Shown: piece after piece, positions 31,473 through 43,578 of the stretch
How the letters are laid out: each line of letters starts with the position of its first letter
Position numbering within the stretch: the stretch's first letter is position 1
NCBI GenBank assembly: GCA_947471745.1
Contig: CANJKZ010000922.1
Span: 3,781,001-3,845,000 of the forward strand
DNA from: Closterium sp. Naga37s-1
Lineage: Eukaryota; Streptophyta; Zygnematophyceae; Desmidiales; Closteriaceae
Reading direction: 5' to 3'
Length of the DNA: 64,000 nucleotides
Program-made: the position numbers and the translations under genes
The notes under the pieces: model-generated
The model's input: the letters and a program-made list of their open reading frames with translations, nothing else
What the model was told of the DNA's origin: nothing
Database searches by the model: none

Positions 31473-32921
31473 TGTTTTAGAAGAGATGGGATTCAGGACC
31501 AGCAGTGCGATGAGAGCCTTTTTCTCAAGGGGGAGAAGGAGAAGCAAGTGATGTGTCTCGTCTACGTGGACGACATTCTTCTCTTCAGTAGCAGCATGAA
31601 GGAGATCCACAACTTGCAACAGCAGCTGATGGAGATATTCAAGTGAAAGATCCTTTGGGAAGTAAAGTACTACCTCGGGATGCACATGAAGAGGCATCTG
31701 GATCACAGGTTGTTGAAGCTGCACCAGGAGAAGTTCATCATGCAGTTGGGGAGGAAATATGGGATTGAGAAACTCTCGTGCCAGCTGAATTCAAGCTTGT
31801 AAAGGCTGCTGAGGATGAAGGGGTTGAAGCCGAGGAGTAGCAGCACTTTCAGTCCTTGGTGGGCAGCCTCTTGTATGCAGCTGTTCACACGAGGCCGGAC
31901 ATCTCATTCTCAGTTGGGAAGCTGGCCAGGGTGGTGCAGAATCCGTATGAGGAGCAGGTGGATGCAGCTGAACGCGTAGTGAAGTACCTGAACTCGTACC
32001 CCAGCCAGCATTGGAGTTCAATACTCCGCATCTGCACAGGTGAAGCAGAAGGGGGTTCAGATGCTGAAGGAGAACTGGGAGAGGCTTCGAGAAGGCAAGC
32101 TCTTTCTCACTTGCTTTACCGATGCAATTTGGGCTTCGGAGAAGGAGGATTCCTCTTCTGTGGGAGGATACATCTGCCTGGTTGGGGGAGGACCTATTAG
32201 TTGGAGGTCCAAGAAGCAGACGGAGATGGCACTTTCCACTGTTAAATAAGAGTGCATGGCAATGTTCCATGGGGTGAAGGAGGTGATTTGGCTAAGGAGC
32301 TTGTTAGAGGAGATTGGCCAGGAGGAGCAGGTTGCTACACTGCTGTTTTGTGATAGCAAGGGGGCTCTTGGGATGGCCAGGAACGCTGTGCTTCATGGGC
32401 TGAACAAGCACATGCGTATCAAGTGGCACTGGCTGCGTAAGGAGGTGAAGAGGGGGACGGTGAATCCGATCTACATCAAGACTCACCAGCAGCCAGCGGA
32501 CTTCCTCACCAAGAGGCTTGCGGATGAGCCTCATTGGCGTTGTGTGCGCATGAGTGGAATGAGCATGAACTAGCATGGAATGTTGGGGATGCAGCCGGCA
32601 GGCTGAGGGGGAGTGTGTTGGGTGCAAATTCACATTGCACGACATCCTGCCGTCTGTTTGTACGAGTATGCGTGTGCGAATGCATTTGGGTGTGAATGGA
32701 ATGTTCATGTGTTTGTTTGCTTTCGCAATTTTCGCTTGATGCATTGGCAGGTATTCGCGCAATGTGCGCTTCGGCACAACATTGTACGCGCTATGAACAG
32801 TGCAAGCAGAAAGGACGAGCTCGCAAAGGAACCCAAGATGGAAGCTTTGCAGTTCGGTTGAATTGATTGCCCAGATTCATTTCTATCCAACTCGAAATTG
32901 TACTGTTTTGTTTGGTTGACT
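31472..32921 (+). mobile_element. F2 copia fragment L: RT, RNase H, partial 3' LTR
   Basis: Begins inside F2 reverse transcriptase, includes VYVDDILLFSS (about 31,563-31,595) and RNase H to about 32,573, a GAGGGGGAG purine tract and the first 306 bp of an F2 LTR (32,616-32,921, TGTTGGGTGC start). Broken, with about three breaks; everything upstream of mid reverse transcriptase is missing. Confidence 0.87.
32616..32921 (+). repeat. partial F2 LTR
   Basis: First ~306 bp of the LTR, ending at TTTGGTTGACT; unrelated GC-rich repeat DNA follows. Confidence 0.87.
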
Positions 32922-33149
32922 CACGGGCTACAGGAGCAACGGGCTCACGAGCAACTGGCGCAATGGTCTCACGGGCGACTGGAGCTGCTGGCTTCACTAC
33001 GTACACCCCCCTTCAACTTTCCTGATTTTCCAACCCTTTCACACCCCTCAGCACCCCTACCGCCACTCCCTCATTTCCCCCACAACCTCCCCCCCCGCCC
33101 CCCCCCAAGCGGCATGTGCAGCAGTGGGAGAGAGAGGAGGAGAGGCGGC

Positions 33150-34181
33150 AGCAGTTCACTCAGACCCGCCACCCCCATACCCCCCCCCCCACTACTGCAC
33201 CCGCAGCAAGAAGATGGAGGAGAAGGGGGGGGGGGGGGGGGGCGGTGGGGCTGGTGCTGTAGATCCCCTCCCCCCCACTGCTGCACCCGCAGCAGGGGAT
33301 GGAGGAAAAGGGAGGGGGGGCGGGGGGGCTGGTGCTGCAGATCCCCTCCCCCCCACTGCAGCACCCGCAGGAGGATGGAGGAGAAGGGGGGGGGGGGGGG
33401 GGCGGGAGGGCTGGTGCTGCAGATCCCGGGGGGCGGGGGGGCTGGTGCTGCAGATCCCTTCCTGCCACCCCCTTAACCTCCAAGCTCCCCCCCTTCTCCC
33501 GACACAGCGACAAGTGCGGCAGGGAGAGAGAGGAGGAGGTGGTGGGCGGCTGACTACTCACACCCGCCACCCCATACCCTCCCCCCCACTGCTGCACGCG
33601 CAGCAGGGGGATGGAGGAGAAAGGGGGGCGGGGGGGGCGGAGTAGGAGCCTCTCGGGCGACAGCAGGGCGCGGGACGGGCAGGAACCCGTCGAGCGCCAC
33701 ACCCGCCACCCCGATATTCTCCCCCCCCCTGCTGCACGATCAGTAGGGGGATGGAGGAGAAGGGGGGGGGGGGGGCGGGGGGGCGGTGTAGGAGCCTCGC
33801 GGGCGACAGCAGGGCGAGCAACGGGCAGGAAAACCGTCGTTTGCCATCCCCGCCAACCCCATACTCTCCCCCCAACTGCTGCACGTGCAGCAGGGAGATG
33901 GAGGAGAAGGGGGGGGGGGGGGGGGGCGGGGGGGCGGTTTAGGAGCTGCGCGGGCGACAGCAGGGCGCGCGACGAGCAGGAAACCGTCGTGCGCCCCGCT
34001 CGCCACCCCCATACCCTCCCCCTCTGCTGCACGGTCAGCAGGGGGATGGAGGAGAAGGGGGGGGGGGGGCGGGGGGGCAGTGTAGGGGCTGCGCGGGCGA
34101 CAGCAGGTCGCACGACGAGCAGGAAACCGTCGTGCGCCACGGGCGCACAACGGGCAGAAAACCGACGGGCGCCCGGGGCGC
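33150..34181. repeat. G-run minisatellite with CTGCTGC hairpin motif
   Basis: Degenerate tandem array. A CTGCTGCAC...GCAGCAG near-palindrome followed by GGATGGAGGAGAAG and a G-run recurs at about 33,190, 33,280, 33,350, 33,590, 33,730, 33,875 and 34,030. The last four units are spaced about 140-150 bp and also share a GGGCGACAGCAGGGCGCG segment. Long frames on both strands here come from composition. The array ends where F2 gag begins. Confidence 0.75.
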
Positions 34182-37100
34182 GCTCTCGCTGCTGCCGGAA
34201 TCATGGCTTCAATTCACGAGCGGATGGAGCCTGCCGCAGAACCAGAGCTTGTGGACGCTCGAGTGGGTGCGGACGAAGATTCAGGAGGAGGACATCCGTC
34301 GCCGCCAACTGAGGGGTGGAGACGACGGCAGCAGCGGCTATGGGATGCAAGGGAGCCGACGTGGCAGAGGACGTGGCTTCGGTGGTGCTGGACGCGGTGC
34401 AAAGAAGGACGACGACTCCAACGACCAACAAGGAGGTACCGGTTGGGGTCGCGGTGCGAAATCTGGACGTGGGGGCAAGTCGGGTGCTGGTGGCAAAATG
34501 AAAGGGAGTTGCTGGTATTGTGAGAAGGAGGGGCACCCCTGGTTTTTGTGTTATAAGAAACCCGATGGATGGACCCCCCAGAATCATCACCAGGATGGCG
34601 GCGCGCGGAGGAACCAGAAAAACGGCGCGAACATGGTCGCCGATTCGTCCAACAACAACCCGAAGAGCAACGGCGCTGCAGAGAAGAAGAAGGAGCACAC
34701 CGCGGGCCAGTTCTTCCATATTGGAGAGCAGGGTGAGCAAAGAGACGCCTCTGCAAAGGTTGGAGTAGAGTTGCATCCCCTGGATTATTGGGTGTTGGAC
34801 ACGGGCGCTGCTTGGACGATGACGCCGCGCAAGGAGCTGCTTGATGACGTACGAGCTGCACCGATCAACGAGGTGTGCTCCACCTTTGGACACGCGCTGA
34901 AGGTGGCTGGTGCGGGACGAGCTGCATTCAAAGGAGCGGATGGCAAGCCGGTGGTGCTGCACGACGTTCTCCTCATTCCTGATCTCAAGGCCAACCTCAT
35001 CTCCCTCCGTAAGCTTGCCAAGGCTGGGGTGAGCACTAGCACGGATGGGGCACGCACGTACAAGGGGCAGCTGGGAAATCGGGTGCTTTGAGATCTGCAC
35101 GAGAGCAAGGATGTGGACAGATCCATGTGGCAGCTGCCGGCGTTGGCGTGGCACGGTGGGGGGCAGGCTGGAGAGGGGTCTGCATCCCAGGGGGAGTGCA
35201 ACGCCGTTGGAGGGGTTGGTGTGAAAGTGTCGGCCAGATCTGGGGAGACAGATTGGGCAACGGCGCACCGACGCTTGGGGCATGTGGCAATGGCCTTGTT
35301 GAAGCAGCTAGAGAAGGATGGAGCCGTCAAGGGTTTGAAGCTGAACGGACAGCCACCCGATGATAACTGTGAAATATGTTTGCTCTCAAAGTTTACCCGT
35401 TTTCCCTTCTATAGTGTGGCTGGCAGGAGCAAGAAGCCTTTGGAGCTGGTTCACATGGACTTGGTGGGGCCGCTGCCAGTGCAAGGGCACAAGGGGGAGC
35501 GGTATTTCCTAACCATTGTGGATGATTGGAGCAGACTCATGTGGGCGTATCTGCTGAAGCAAAAGGACCACGCCGCCTCTACGATACGGGAAGATTGGCT
35601 GCCATTCGTGGAGAAGCAAGAGAAGTGTGTGGTGAAGCGGATTAGGACAGACCGGGGTGGTAAGTTCCTTGGAGCTGAGATGACGGCCTGGCTCAAGAAG
35701 CAGAGCATTCAGAGGGAGCTGACCACGGCTTACTCCCCGCAGTCCAACAGTTTAGCAGAACGGGCGAGCTGGACCATTCTGGAGACAGCTAGGGCGCTGC
35801 TCATAGAATCAGGGGTGGACCCATGCTGTCCGACATGCTACCGTAGCTAGGAACAGGGTGCTCACTAAGGTTGGTAATGAATCGTGGGTGCTGCTGGAGA
35901 GGTGGCTCGGGAGGAAGCCGCCAGTGGACATGCTGAGGGTGTTCGGTTGCATGGCAGTCGCCCACGTCCCCAAGAAGTATCGGAGTAAGTTGGGGGCGAG
36001 TGCAATCTGGTGTGTGCATTTGGGGCTGGCTGCTGAGAGCAAGGGATGGCTGCTGTGGGAACCACACAAGAGTGTGTTGTTTGACAGCAGGGATGTGAAG
36101 TTTGTTGAAGGCATGATGTATGGGGGCTGGAAGAAACAGCCGGAGACTAAGGTGTCCCAGCAGATGGAGCAGATCACCATGCAGCTGGCACTGACTCCTA
36201 GTGTATGGGAGGAGGGAGAGGAGGCAGCTGCAGAGGGTGGTGATGGAGAGAAGGTACAAGAGGAACCTGTTGGTGGAAGAGGTGGTGTAGAGGCTAGTGG
36301 TAGCACTAGTGGAGCTGCTGGACCTGAGGGTGAGCAGCAGCAGGGCAAGGCTAAGACTCCTACACTACCACAAAGGAGGAGGCCGAAGAGTGTCGTTATG
36401 AAGGGGTGGGAGACACCCGTGTCTAGGCCAGGACGTACCCGTATGGCCACTATGAAGCTGACTGCAGGAGCTGATGTAGCAGAGCAGCAGCTTGGGAATG
36501 AAGAGGCATTGCTGATTCTACCGCATGGCTATGACCTGGATGAGGAAGATAAACCTGCCTACTGTTTTCTTGCCCCTGCACCAGAGGAACCAGCAAGCAT
36601 GGAGGAGGCATTAGCTGGACCAGATAGGGAGAAGTGGCTGGTTTCTAGGGATGCTGAGTACCAAAGCCTGTTAGAGAATGGGACATGGGATCTGGTGGTG
36701 CTGCCTGAGAGGAAGATAGCCGCACAGTGCAAGTGGGTGCTTAAGATCAAGACCGATGACAAAGGACAGGTCACCATCTACAAGAGTAGGCTGGTGGCTA
36801 AGGGGTTTATGCAGAAGGAGAAGCAGGACTTCAATTAGATCTTTGCTCCCACTGCCAAACCCCCTACCCTCCGTGTCTTGTTGGCAGATGCAGCCGTTAG
36901 TGGGAAATCCATCAGTCAGATGGATATATCAACGGCATTCCTCAATGAGATTTTAGAGGAGGATGTGTACATGACGTAGCCACCTGGGTATGAGGATGGT
37001 ACGGGCAGGGTGTGCAAGCTGAAAAAGTCCATCTACGGCTTGAAGCAGGCGCCACGCTGCTGGTACCAGAAGTTGGCAGCTGTTTTAGAGGAGATGGGAT

Positions 37101-38208
37101 TCAGGACCAGCAGCTGTGATGAGAGCCTCTTTCTCAAGGGGGAGGGGGAGAAGCTGCTGCTGTTTCTGGTCTACGTGGACGACATTCTTCTCTTCAGCAG
37201 CAGCATGAAGGAGATCCAGAGTGCAGCAGCAGCTGATGAAGAACTTCAAGTGCAAGACCCTTGGGGAGGTAAAGTACTACCTCGGGATGCACGTGGAGAG
37301 GGATCTGGATCACAAGTGGTTGAAGCTGCACCAGGAGAAGTTCATCAAGGAGCTGGGGGAGAAGTATGGGATTGAGAATGAGCGCAAGGTTGCAACTCCC
37401 CTGCCAGCTGAGTTTAAGCCTGTGAAGGCAGCAGAGGATGTTGAAGCCGAGGAGCAGCAGCAATTTCAGTCTTTGGTGGGCAGCCTCTTGTACGCAGACG
37501 TTTACACAAGGCCTGACATCTCTTTCTCGGTTGGGCAGCTGGCTAGGGTGGTGCAGAATCCATCAGAGGAGCAGGTGGTTGCAGCTGAGCGTGTGTTGAA
37601 GTACCTGAACTCTCACCCAAGCATTGGAGTTCAAGACTCCGCATCTGCACAGGTGAAGCAGAAAGGGGTTGAGGTGCTGAAAGAGAAGGGGGAGCGGCTT
37701 GGAGAAGGCAAGCTGTTTCTCACTTGCTTTATCAATGCTATGTGGGCTTCCGAGAAGGAGGATTCCTTATCTGTGGGAGGATACATCTGTGCAGTTAGGG
37801 GAGGACCTGTTAGTTGGAGGTCCAAGAAGCAGACGGAGACGGCACTCTCCTCTGTTGAATCAGAGTACATGGGGTGAAGGAGGTGATTTGGCTAAGGAGG
37901 TTGTTAGAGGAGATTGGCCAGGAGGAGCAGGTTGTTACACCGCTGTTTTGTGATAGCAAGGGGGCTCTTGGGATGGCCAGGAACGCTGTGCTTCATGGGC
38001 TTTACATGCGTATCAAGTGGAACTGGCTGCGTAAGGAGGTGAATAGGGGGACGGTGAATCCGATCTACTTCAAGACTCACCAGCAGCCAGCGGACTTCCT
38101 CACCAAGAGGCTTGCGGACGAGCCTCATTGGCGTTGTGTGCGCATGAGTGGAATGAGCATGAACTAGCATGGAATGTTGGGGATGCAGCCGGCAGGTTGA
38201 GGGGGAGT
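34182..38208 (+). mobile_element. F2 copia element G, 5' end missing
   Basis: Starts within gag. Parts: Gly/Arg-rich gag tail, CCHC zinc knuckle CWYCEKEGHPWFLC (about 34,511-34,552), protease with YWVLDTGAA (about 34,790), pre-integrase HRRLGHVAM (about 35,268), integrase (about 35,440-35,770), reverse transcriptase (YVDDILLFSS, about 37,172), RNase H to about 38,165 and a GAGGGGGAG purine tract. The LTR-like inverted repeat follows. Broken, with about six or more breaks; no 5' LTR. Confidence 0.9.
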
Positions 38209-38943
38209 GCGTTGAATTCAAGATGGAAGCAGTGCAAGCAGAAAGGACGAGCTCGCAAAGGAACCCAAGATGGAAGCTTTGCAGTTCGGTTTAATTGATT
38301 GCGCGGATTCAGTTCTATCCAACTTGAAAGTGTACTGTTTTGTTTGGTTGACTATAGTGTAGCAGGGCAGACACTATAGGGGTACAACTTAGGTGAAGGT
38401 TGGATGTTGTTTGTCTATATCTGCATGCTACAGGGCCAGGGGAAACCAGCGGAACCAGCATTTGGCTGGTTGGGCAAAGACAAAACAGGTTCTGTTTTTA
38501 GGACCTGAACCTGGTTGTTGTTTTCCCAGGTTGGAAAAACAGAACCAGAGGTTATTTACCAACCTACCACCTGCTGTTTTGTCCAGCCAGGTTGGTTCTG
38601 TTGCTTGGAATTATTTGGGATCATCCCTGGTTGTTCCCAGGTTGATTCCCAAGGTCCTTGCTAGCTAGAACTATATATTCCTTCTCTGTTTGTACCTGAA
38701 TATATTCAGATTGATTCAAGCGAATTCCTTCCTTGCTGGAATTTCATTTCTACGCGGTGCGACGGCAGAAAAAAACCGAGTCAACACTAGTACGCTAGCA
38801 CTACGACGCTAGGCCAACGCTGTCCAATTCGTATCTATGCAATGGCAGAACTTTTCGCGAGGCAACTTGGCTCTTCAGAAAGCTCTTAGAGTGAGCTTCG
38901 ATATAGCGAGTTCTCAGCTTAATCTGATCGACGGTCTGCACGG
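38209..38943 (+). repeat. F2 LTR copy after G, plus orientation (left arm of inverted repeat)
   Basis: Plus-orientation F2 LTR lacking much of its first ~200 bp. It meets a minus-orientation LTR at 38,944. Confidence 0.85.
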
Positions 38944-39618
38944 TCGCTATATCAAAGCTCACTCTAAGAGCTTTCAAAAGAGCCAAGTTGCATCGCCAAA
39001 AGTTTTTGCAGAGTTACAAAATGGACAGCGTTGGCCTAGCGTCGTAGTGCTAGCTCACTAGCATTGACTCGGTAGCATTCCGCCGTTGCACCGCGTAGAA
39101 ATGAAATTCCAGCAAGGAAGGAATTCGCTTGAATCAATTTTTACCATATTCAGGTACAAACAAAGAAGGAATATATAGTTCTAGCTAGCAAGGACCTTGG
39201 GAATCAACCTGGGAACAACCAAGGATGATCCCAAATAATCCAAGCAACAGAACCAACCTGGCTGGACAAAACAGCAGGTGGTAGGTTGGTAAACAACCTC
39301 TGGTTCTGTTTTTCCAACCTGGGAAAACAACAACCAGGTTCAGGTCCTAAAAACAGAACCTGTTTTGTCTTTGCCCAACCAGCCAAATGCTGGTTCCGCT
39401 GGTTTCCCCTGGCCCTGTAGCATGCAGATACAGACAAACAACATCCAACCTTCACCTAAATTGTACCCCTATAGTGCCTGCCCTGCTACACTATAGTCAA
39501 CCAAACAAAAGAGTTCAATTTCGAGTTGGATAGATCTGAATCTGCACAATCAATTCAACCGAACTGCAAAGCTTCCATCTTGGATTCCTTTGCGAGCTCG
39601 TCCTTTCTGCTTGCACTG
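38230..39618. repeat. ~680-bp inverted repeat of F2 LTRs
   Basis: Left arm 38,230-38,909 and right arm 38,944-39,618 are reverse complements with few differences, with a 34-bp spacer. Both arms are F2 LTR sequence in head-to-head orientation. Transcription through it would give a long hairpin RNA. Confidence 0.88.
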
Positions 39619-41573
39619 TTCATAGCGCGTACAATGTTGTGCCGAAGCGCACATTGCGCGAGTACCTGCAAATGCATCAAGCAAAAATTGCGAAAACAAA
39701 CAAACACACGAACATTCCTGTCATACCCAAATGCATTCGCACACGCATACTCGTACAAACAGACGGCAGGATGTCGTGCAATGTGAATTTGCACCCAACA
39801 CACTCCCCCTCAGCCTGCCGGCTGCATTCCACATCATTCCATGCTAGTTCATGCTCATTCCACTCATGCGCACACAACGCCAATGAGGCTCATCCGCAAG
39901 CCTCTTGGTGAGGAAGTCTGCTGGCTGCTGGTGAGTCTTGATATAGATTGGATTCACCGTCCCCCTCTTCACCTCCTTACGCAGCCAGTGCCACTTGATA
40001 CGCATGTGCTTGTTCAACCCATGAAGCACTGCGTTCCTGGCCATCCCAAGAGCCCCCTTGCTATCAGAAAACAGCGGCGTAGCAACCTTCTGCTCATGGC
40101 CAATCTCCTCTAACAGCCTCCTCAGCCAAATCACCTCCTTCACCCCATGGAACATTGCCATGTACTCTGATTCAACAGAGGAGAGTGCCGTCTCCGTCTG
40201 CTTCTTGGACCTCCAACTAACAGGTCCTCCCCCAACTACGCAGATGTATCCTCCCACGGATGAGGAATCGTCCTTCTCAGAAGCCCACGTAGCATCGGTA
40301 AAGCAAGTGAGAAACAGCTTGCCTTCTCCAAGCCGCTCCTCCTTCTCTTTCAGCACCTCAACCCCTTTCTGCTTCACCTGTGCAGATGCGGAGTATTGAA
40401 CTCCAATGCTTGGGCGAGAGTTCAGGTACTTCACCACACGCTCAGCTGCATCCACCTGCTCCTCTGATGGATTCTGCACCACCCTAGCCAGCTGCCCAAC
40501 CGAGAAAGAGATGTCGGGCCTCGTGTGAACTGCTGCATACAAGAGGCTGCCCACCAAGGACTGAAATTGCTGCTGCTCCTCGGCTTCAACCCCTTCATCC
40601 TCTGCTGCCTTCACAAGCTTGAATTCTGCTGGCAGGGGAGTTGCAACCTTGCGCTCATTCTCAATCCCATACTTCTCCCCCAGCTCCTTGATGAACTTCT
40701 CCTGGTGCAGCTTCAACCACCTGTGATCCAGATCCGTCTCCACGTGCATCCCGAGGTAGTACTTTACCTCCCCAAGGGTCTTGCACTTGAAGTTCTTCAT
40801 CAGCTGCTGCTGCACGTTCTGGATCTCCTTCATGGTGCTGCTGAAGAGAAGAATGTCGTCCACGTAGACCAGAAACAGCACCAGCTTCTCCCCATCCCCC
40901 TTGAGAAAGAGGCTCTCATCACAGCTGCTGGTCCTGAATCCCATCTCCTCTAAAACAGCTGCCAACTTCTGGTACCAGCAGCGTGGCGCCTGCTTCAAGC
41001 CGTAGATGGACTTTTTCAGCTTGCACACCCTGCCCGTACCATCCTCATACCCAGGTGGCTGCGTCATGTACACATCCTCCTCTAAAATCCCATTGAGGAA
41101 TGCCGTTGATATATCCATCTGACTGATGGATTTCCCACTAACGGCTGCATCTGCCAACAAGACACGGAGGGTAGGGGGTTTGGCAGTGGGAGCAAAGATC
41201 TCATTGAAGTCCTGCTTCTCCTTCTGCATAAACCCCTTAGCCACCAGCCTACTCTTGTAGATGGTCACCTGTCTCTTGTCATCGGTCTTGATCCTTAGCA
41301 CCCACTTGCACTGTACGGCTTTCTTCCCCTCAGGCAGCACCACCAGATCCCATGTCCCATTCTCTAACAGGCTTTGGTACTCAGCATCCCTAGAAACCAG
41401 CCACTTCTCCCTATCTGGTCCAGCTAATGCCTCCTCCATGCTTGCTGGTTCCTCTGGTGCAGGGGCAAGAAAACAGTAGGCAGGTTCATCCTCCTCATCC
41501 GGGTCATAGCCATGCGGTAGAATCAGCAATGCCTCATCCGGGTCATAGCCATGCGGTAGAATCAGCAATGCCA
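38944..41573 (-). mobile_element. F2 copia element H: RT, RNase H and 3' LTR
   Basis: Minus-strand F2 fragment. Its 3' LTR is 38,944-39,800 (right arm of the inverted repeat, lacking the LTR's far end). The purine tract (rc, CACTCCCCCTC) follows at 39,801. RNase H and reverse transcriptase occupy 39,844-41,573 in one open frame, including TDATWAS, SSVESEYMA and VYVDDILLFSS (about 40,850). Gag, protease and integrase are missing. A 39-bp tandem duplication (about 41,497-41,574) lies at the upstream edge. No break is seen in what remains. Confidence 0.9.
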
Positions 41574-42013
41574 TGTTTTGTCTTTGCCCAACCAGCCAAA
41601 TGCTGGTTCCGCTGGTTTCCCCTGGCCCTGTAGCATGCAGATACAAAGAAACAACATCCAACCTTCACCTAAATTGTACCCCTATAGTGCCTGCCCTGCT
41701 ACACAATAGTCAACCAAACAAAACAGTACAATTTCGAGTTGGATAGAACTGAATCTGCGCAATCAATTCAACCGAACTGCAAAGCTTCCATCTTGGGTTC
41801 CTTTGCAAGCTTGTACTTTCTGCTTGCACTGTTCATAGCGCGTACAATGTTGTGCCGAAGCGCACATTGCGCGAGTACCTGCAAATGCATCAAGCGAAAA
41901 TTGCGAAAGCAAACAAACACACGAACATTCCAGTCACACCCAAATGCAGTCGCACACGCATACTCGTACAAACAGACGGCAGGATGTCGTGCAATGTGAA
42001 TTTGCACCCAACA
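41574..42013 (-). repeat. partial F2 LTR, minus orientation
   Basis: First ~440 bp of the LTR (in element sense), ending CACCCAACA next to the rc purine tract; it is the 3' LTR of fragment I on its right. Confidence 0.87.
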
Positions 42014-42488
42014 CACTCCCCCTCAGCCTGCCGGCTGCATTCCACATCATTCTATGCTAGTTCATGCTCATTCCACTCATGCGCACAAAACGCCAATGAG
42101 GCTCATCCGCAAGCCTCTTGGTGAGGAAGTCTGCTGGCTGCTGGTGAGTCTTGATATAGATTGGATTCACCGTCCCCCTCTTCACCTCCTTACGCAGCCA
42201 GTGCCACTTGATACGCATGTGCTTGTTCAACCCATGAAACACTGCGTTCCTGGCCATCCCAAGAGCCCCCTTGCTATCAGAAAACAGCGGCGTAGCAACC
42301 TTTTGCTCCTGGCCAATCTCCTCTAACAGCCTCCTCAGCCAAATCACCTCCTTCACCCCATGGAACATTGCCATGTACTCTGATTCAACAGAGGAGAGTG
42401 CCGTCTCCGTCTGCTTCTTGGACCTCCAACTAACAGGTCCTCCCCCAACTACGCAGATGTATCCTCCCACGGATGAGGAATCGTCATG
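42014..42488 (-). pseudogene. RNase H end of an F2 element (fragment I)
   Basis: Minus-strand C-terminal RNase H region (SSVESEYMA, SDSKGALGMARNAV, HQQPADFLTKRL) up to about 42,480, nearly identical to the same part of H. It then meets a plus-orientation LTR at 42,489. The repetition of LTR plus RNase H suggests a duplication. Confidence 0.85.
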
Positions 42489-43563
42489 CATTGCACGACA
42501 TCCTGCGGTCTGTTTGTACAAGTATGCGTGTGCGAATGCATTTGGGTGTGAATGGAATGTTCGTGTGTTTGTTTGCTTTCGCAATTTTTGCTTGATGCAT
42601 TTGCAGGTACTCGCGCAATGTGCGCTTCGGCACAACATTGTACGAGCTATCAACAGTGCAAGCAGATAGGACGAGCTCGCAAAGGAACCCAAGATGGAAG
42701 CTTTGCAGTTCGGTTTAATTGATTGCGCAGATTCAATTCTATCCAACTCGAAATTGTACTGTTTTGTTTGGTTGACTATAGTGTAGCAGGGCAGGCACTA
42801 TAGGGGTACAATTTAGGTGAAGGTTGGATGTTGTTTGTCTGTATGTGCATTCTACAGGGCCGGGGGAAACCAGCGGAATCAGCATTTGGCTGGTTGGGCA
42901 AAGACAAAACAGGTTCTGTTTTTAGGACCTGAACCTGGTCGTTGTTTTCCCAGGTTGGAAAAACAGAACCAGAGGTTGTTTACCAACCTACCACCTGCTG
43001 TTTTGTCAAGCCAGGTTGGTTCTGTTGCTTGGAATTATTTGGGATCATCCCTGATTGTTCCCAGGTTGATTCCCAAGGTCCTTGCTAGCTAGAACTATAT
43101 ATTCCTTCTCTGTTTGTACCTGAATATATTAAAATTGATTCAAGCGAATTCCTTCCTTCCTGGAATTTCGTTTCTACACGGGGCGACGGCAGAATACTAC
43201 CGACTCAACGCTAGTACGCCAGCCCTACGACGCTAGGCAAACGCTGTCTGAGCCATAACACTGCAATGGCAGAAATTTTCGCGAGGCAATTTGGCTCTTT
43301 TGAAAGCTCTTAGAGTGAGCTTCGATATAGGAAGTTATCAGCTTAATCTGATCGACGGTCTGCACGGCACGCTGCGCGACGTTCAAGGTACTCTTGCTGT
43401 TTTGACTAAGTTCCTCTTGATCCCTCTCTCTACAAACTCGGGCCCGAGGATAGGGGCTGGTCTTGTACCAAGCACCTAGGGACCCTTGGAGGTGACCCCG
43501 AGGAGAGGTTTTAAGTTGGATAACGTCTTAATAGCCTGAGTTTATTAGGCCCTTACACCAACA
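42489..43563 (+). repeat. 5' LTR of F2-J
   Basis: About 1075 bp, ending TTACACCAACA three bases before the primer-binding site. Confidence 0.9.
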
Positions 43564-43566
43564 AGC

Positions 43567-43578
43567 TGGTATCAGAGC
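43567..43578 (+). promoter_or_regulatory. primer-binding site of F2-J
   Basis: TGGTATCAGAGC, complementary to the 3' end of plant initiator tRNA-Met, three bases after the LTR. Confidence 0.9.

Noticed and set aside
33160-34140. Long Pro-rich and Gly-rich frames on both strands
   Set aside because: Both come from the same GC-rich minisatellite; no start context, domain or codon bias supports a gene.
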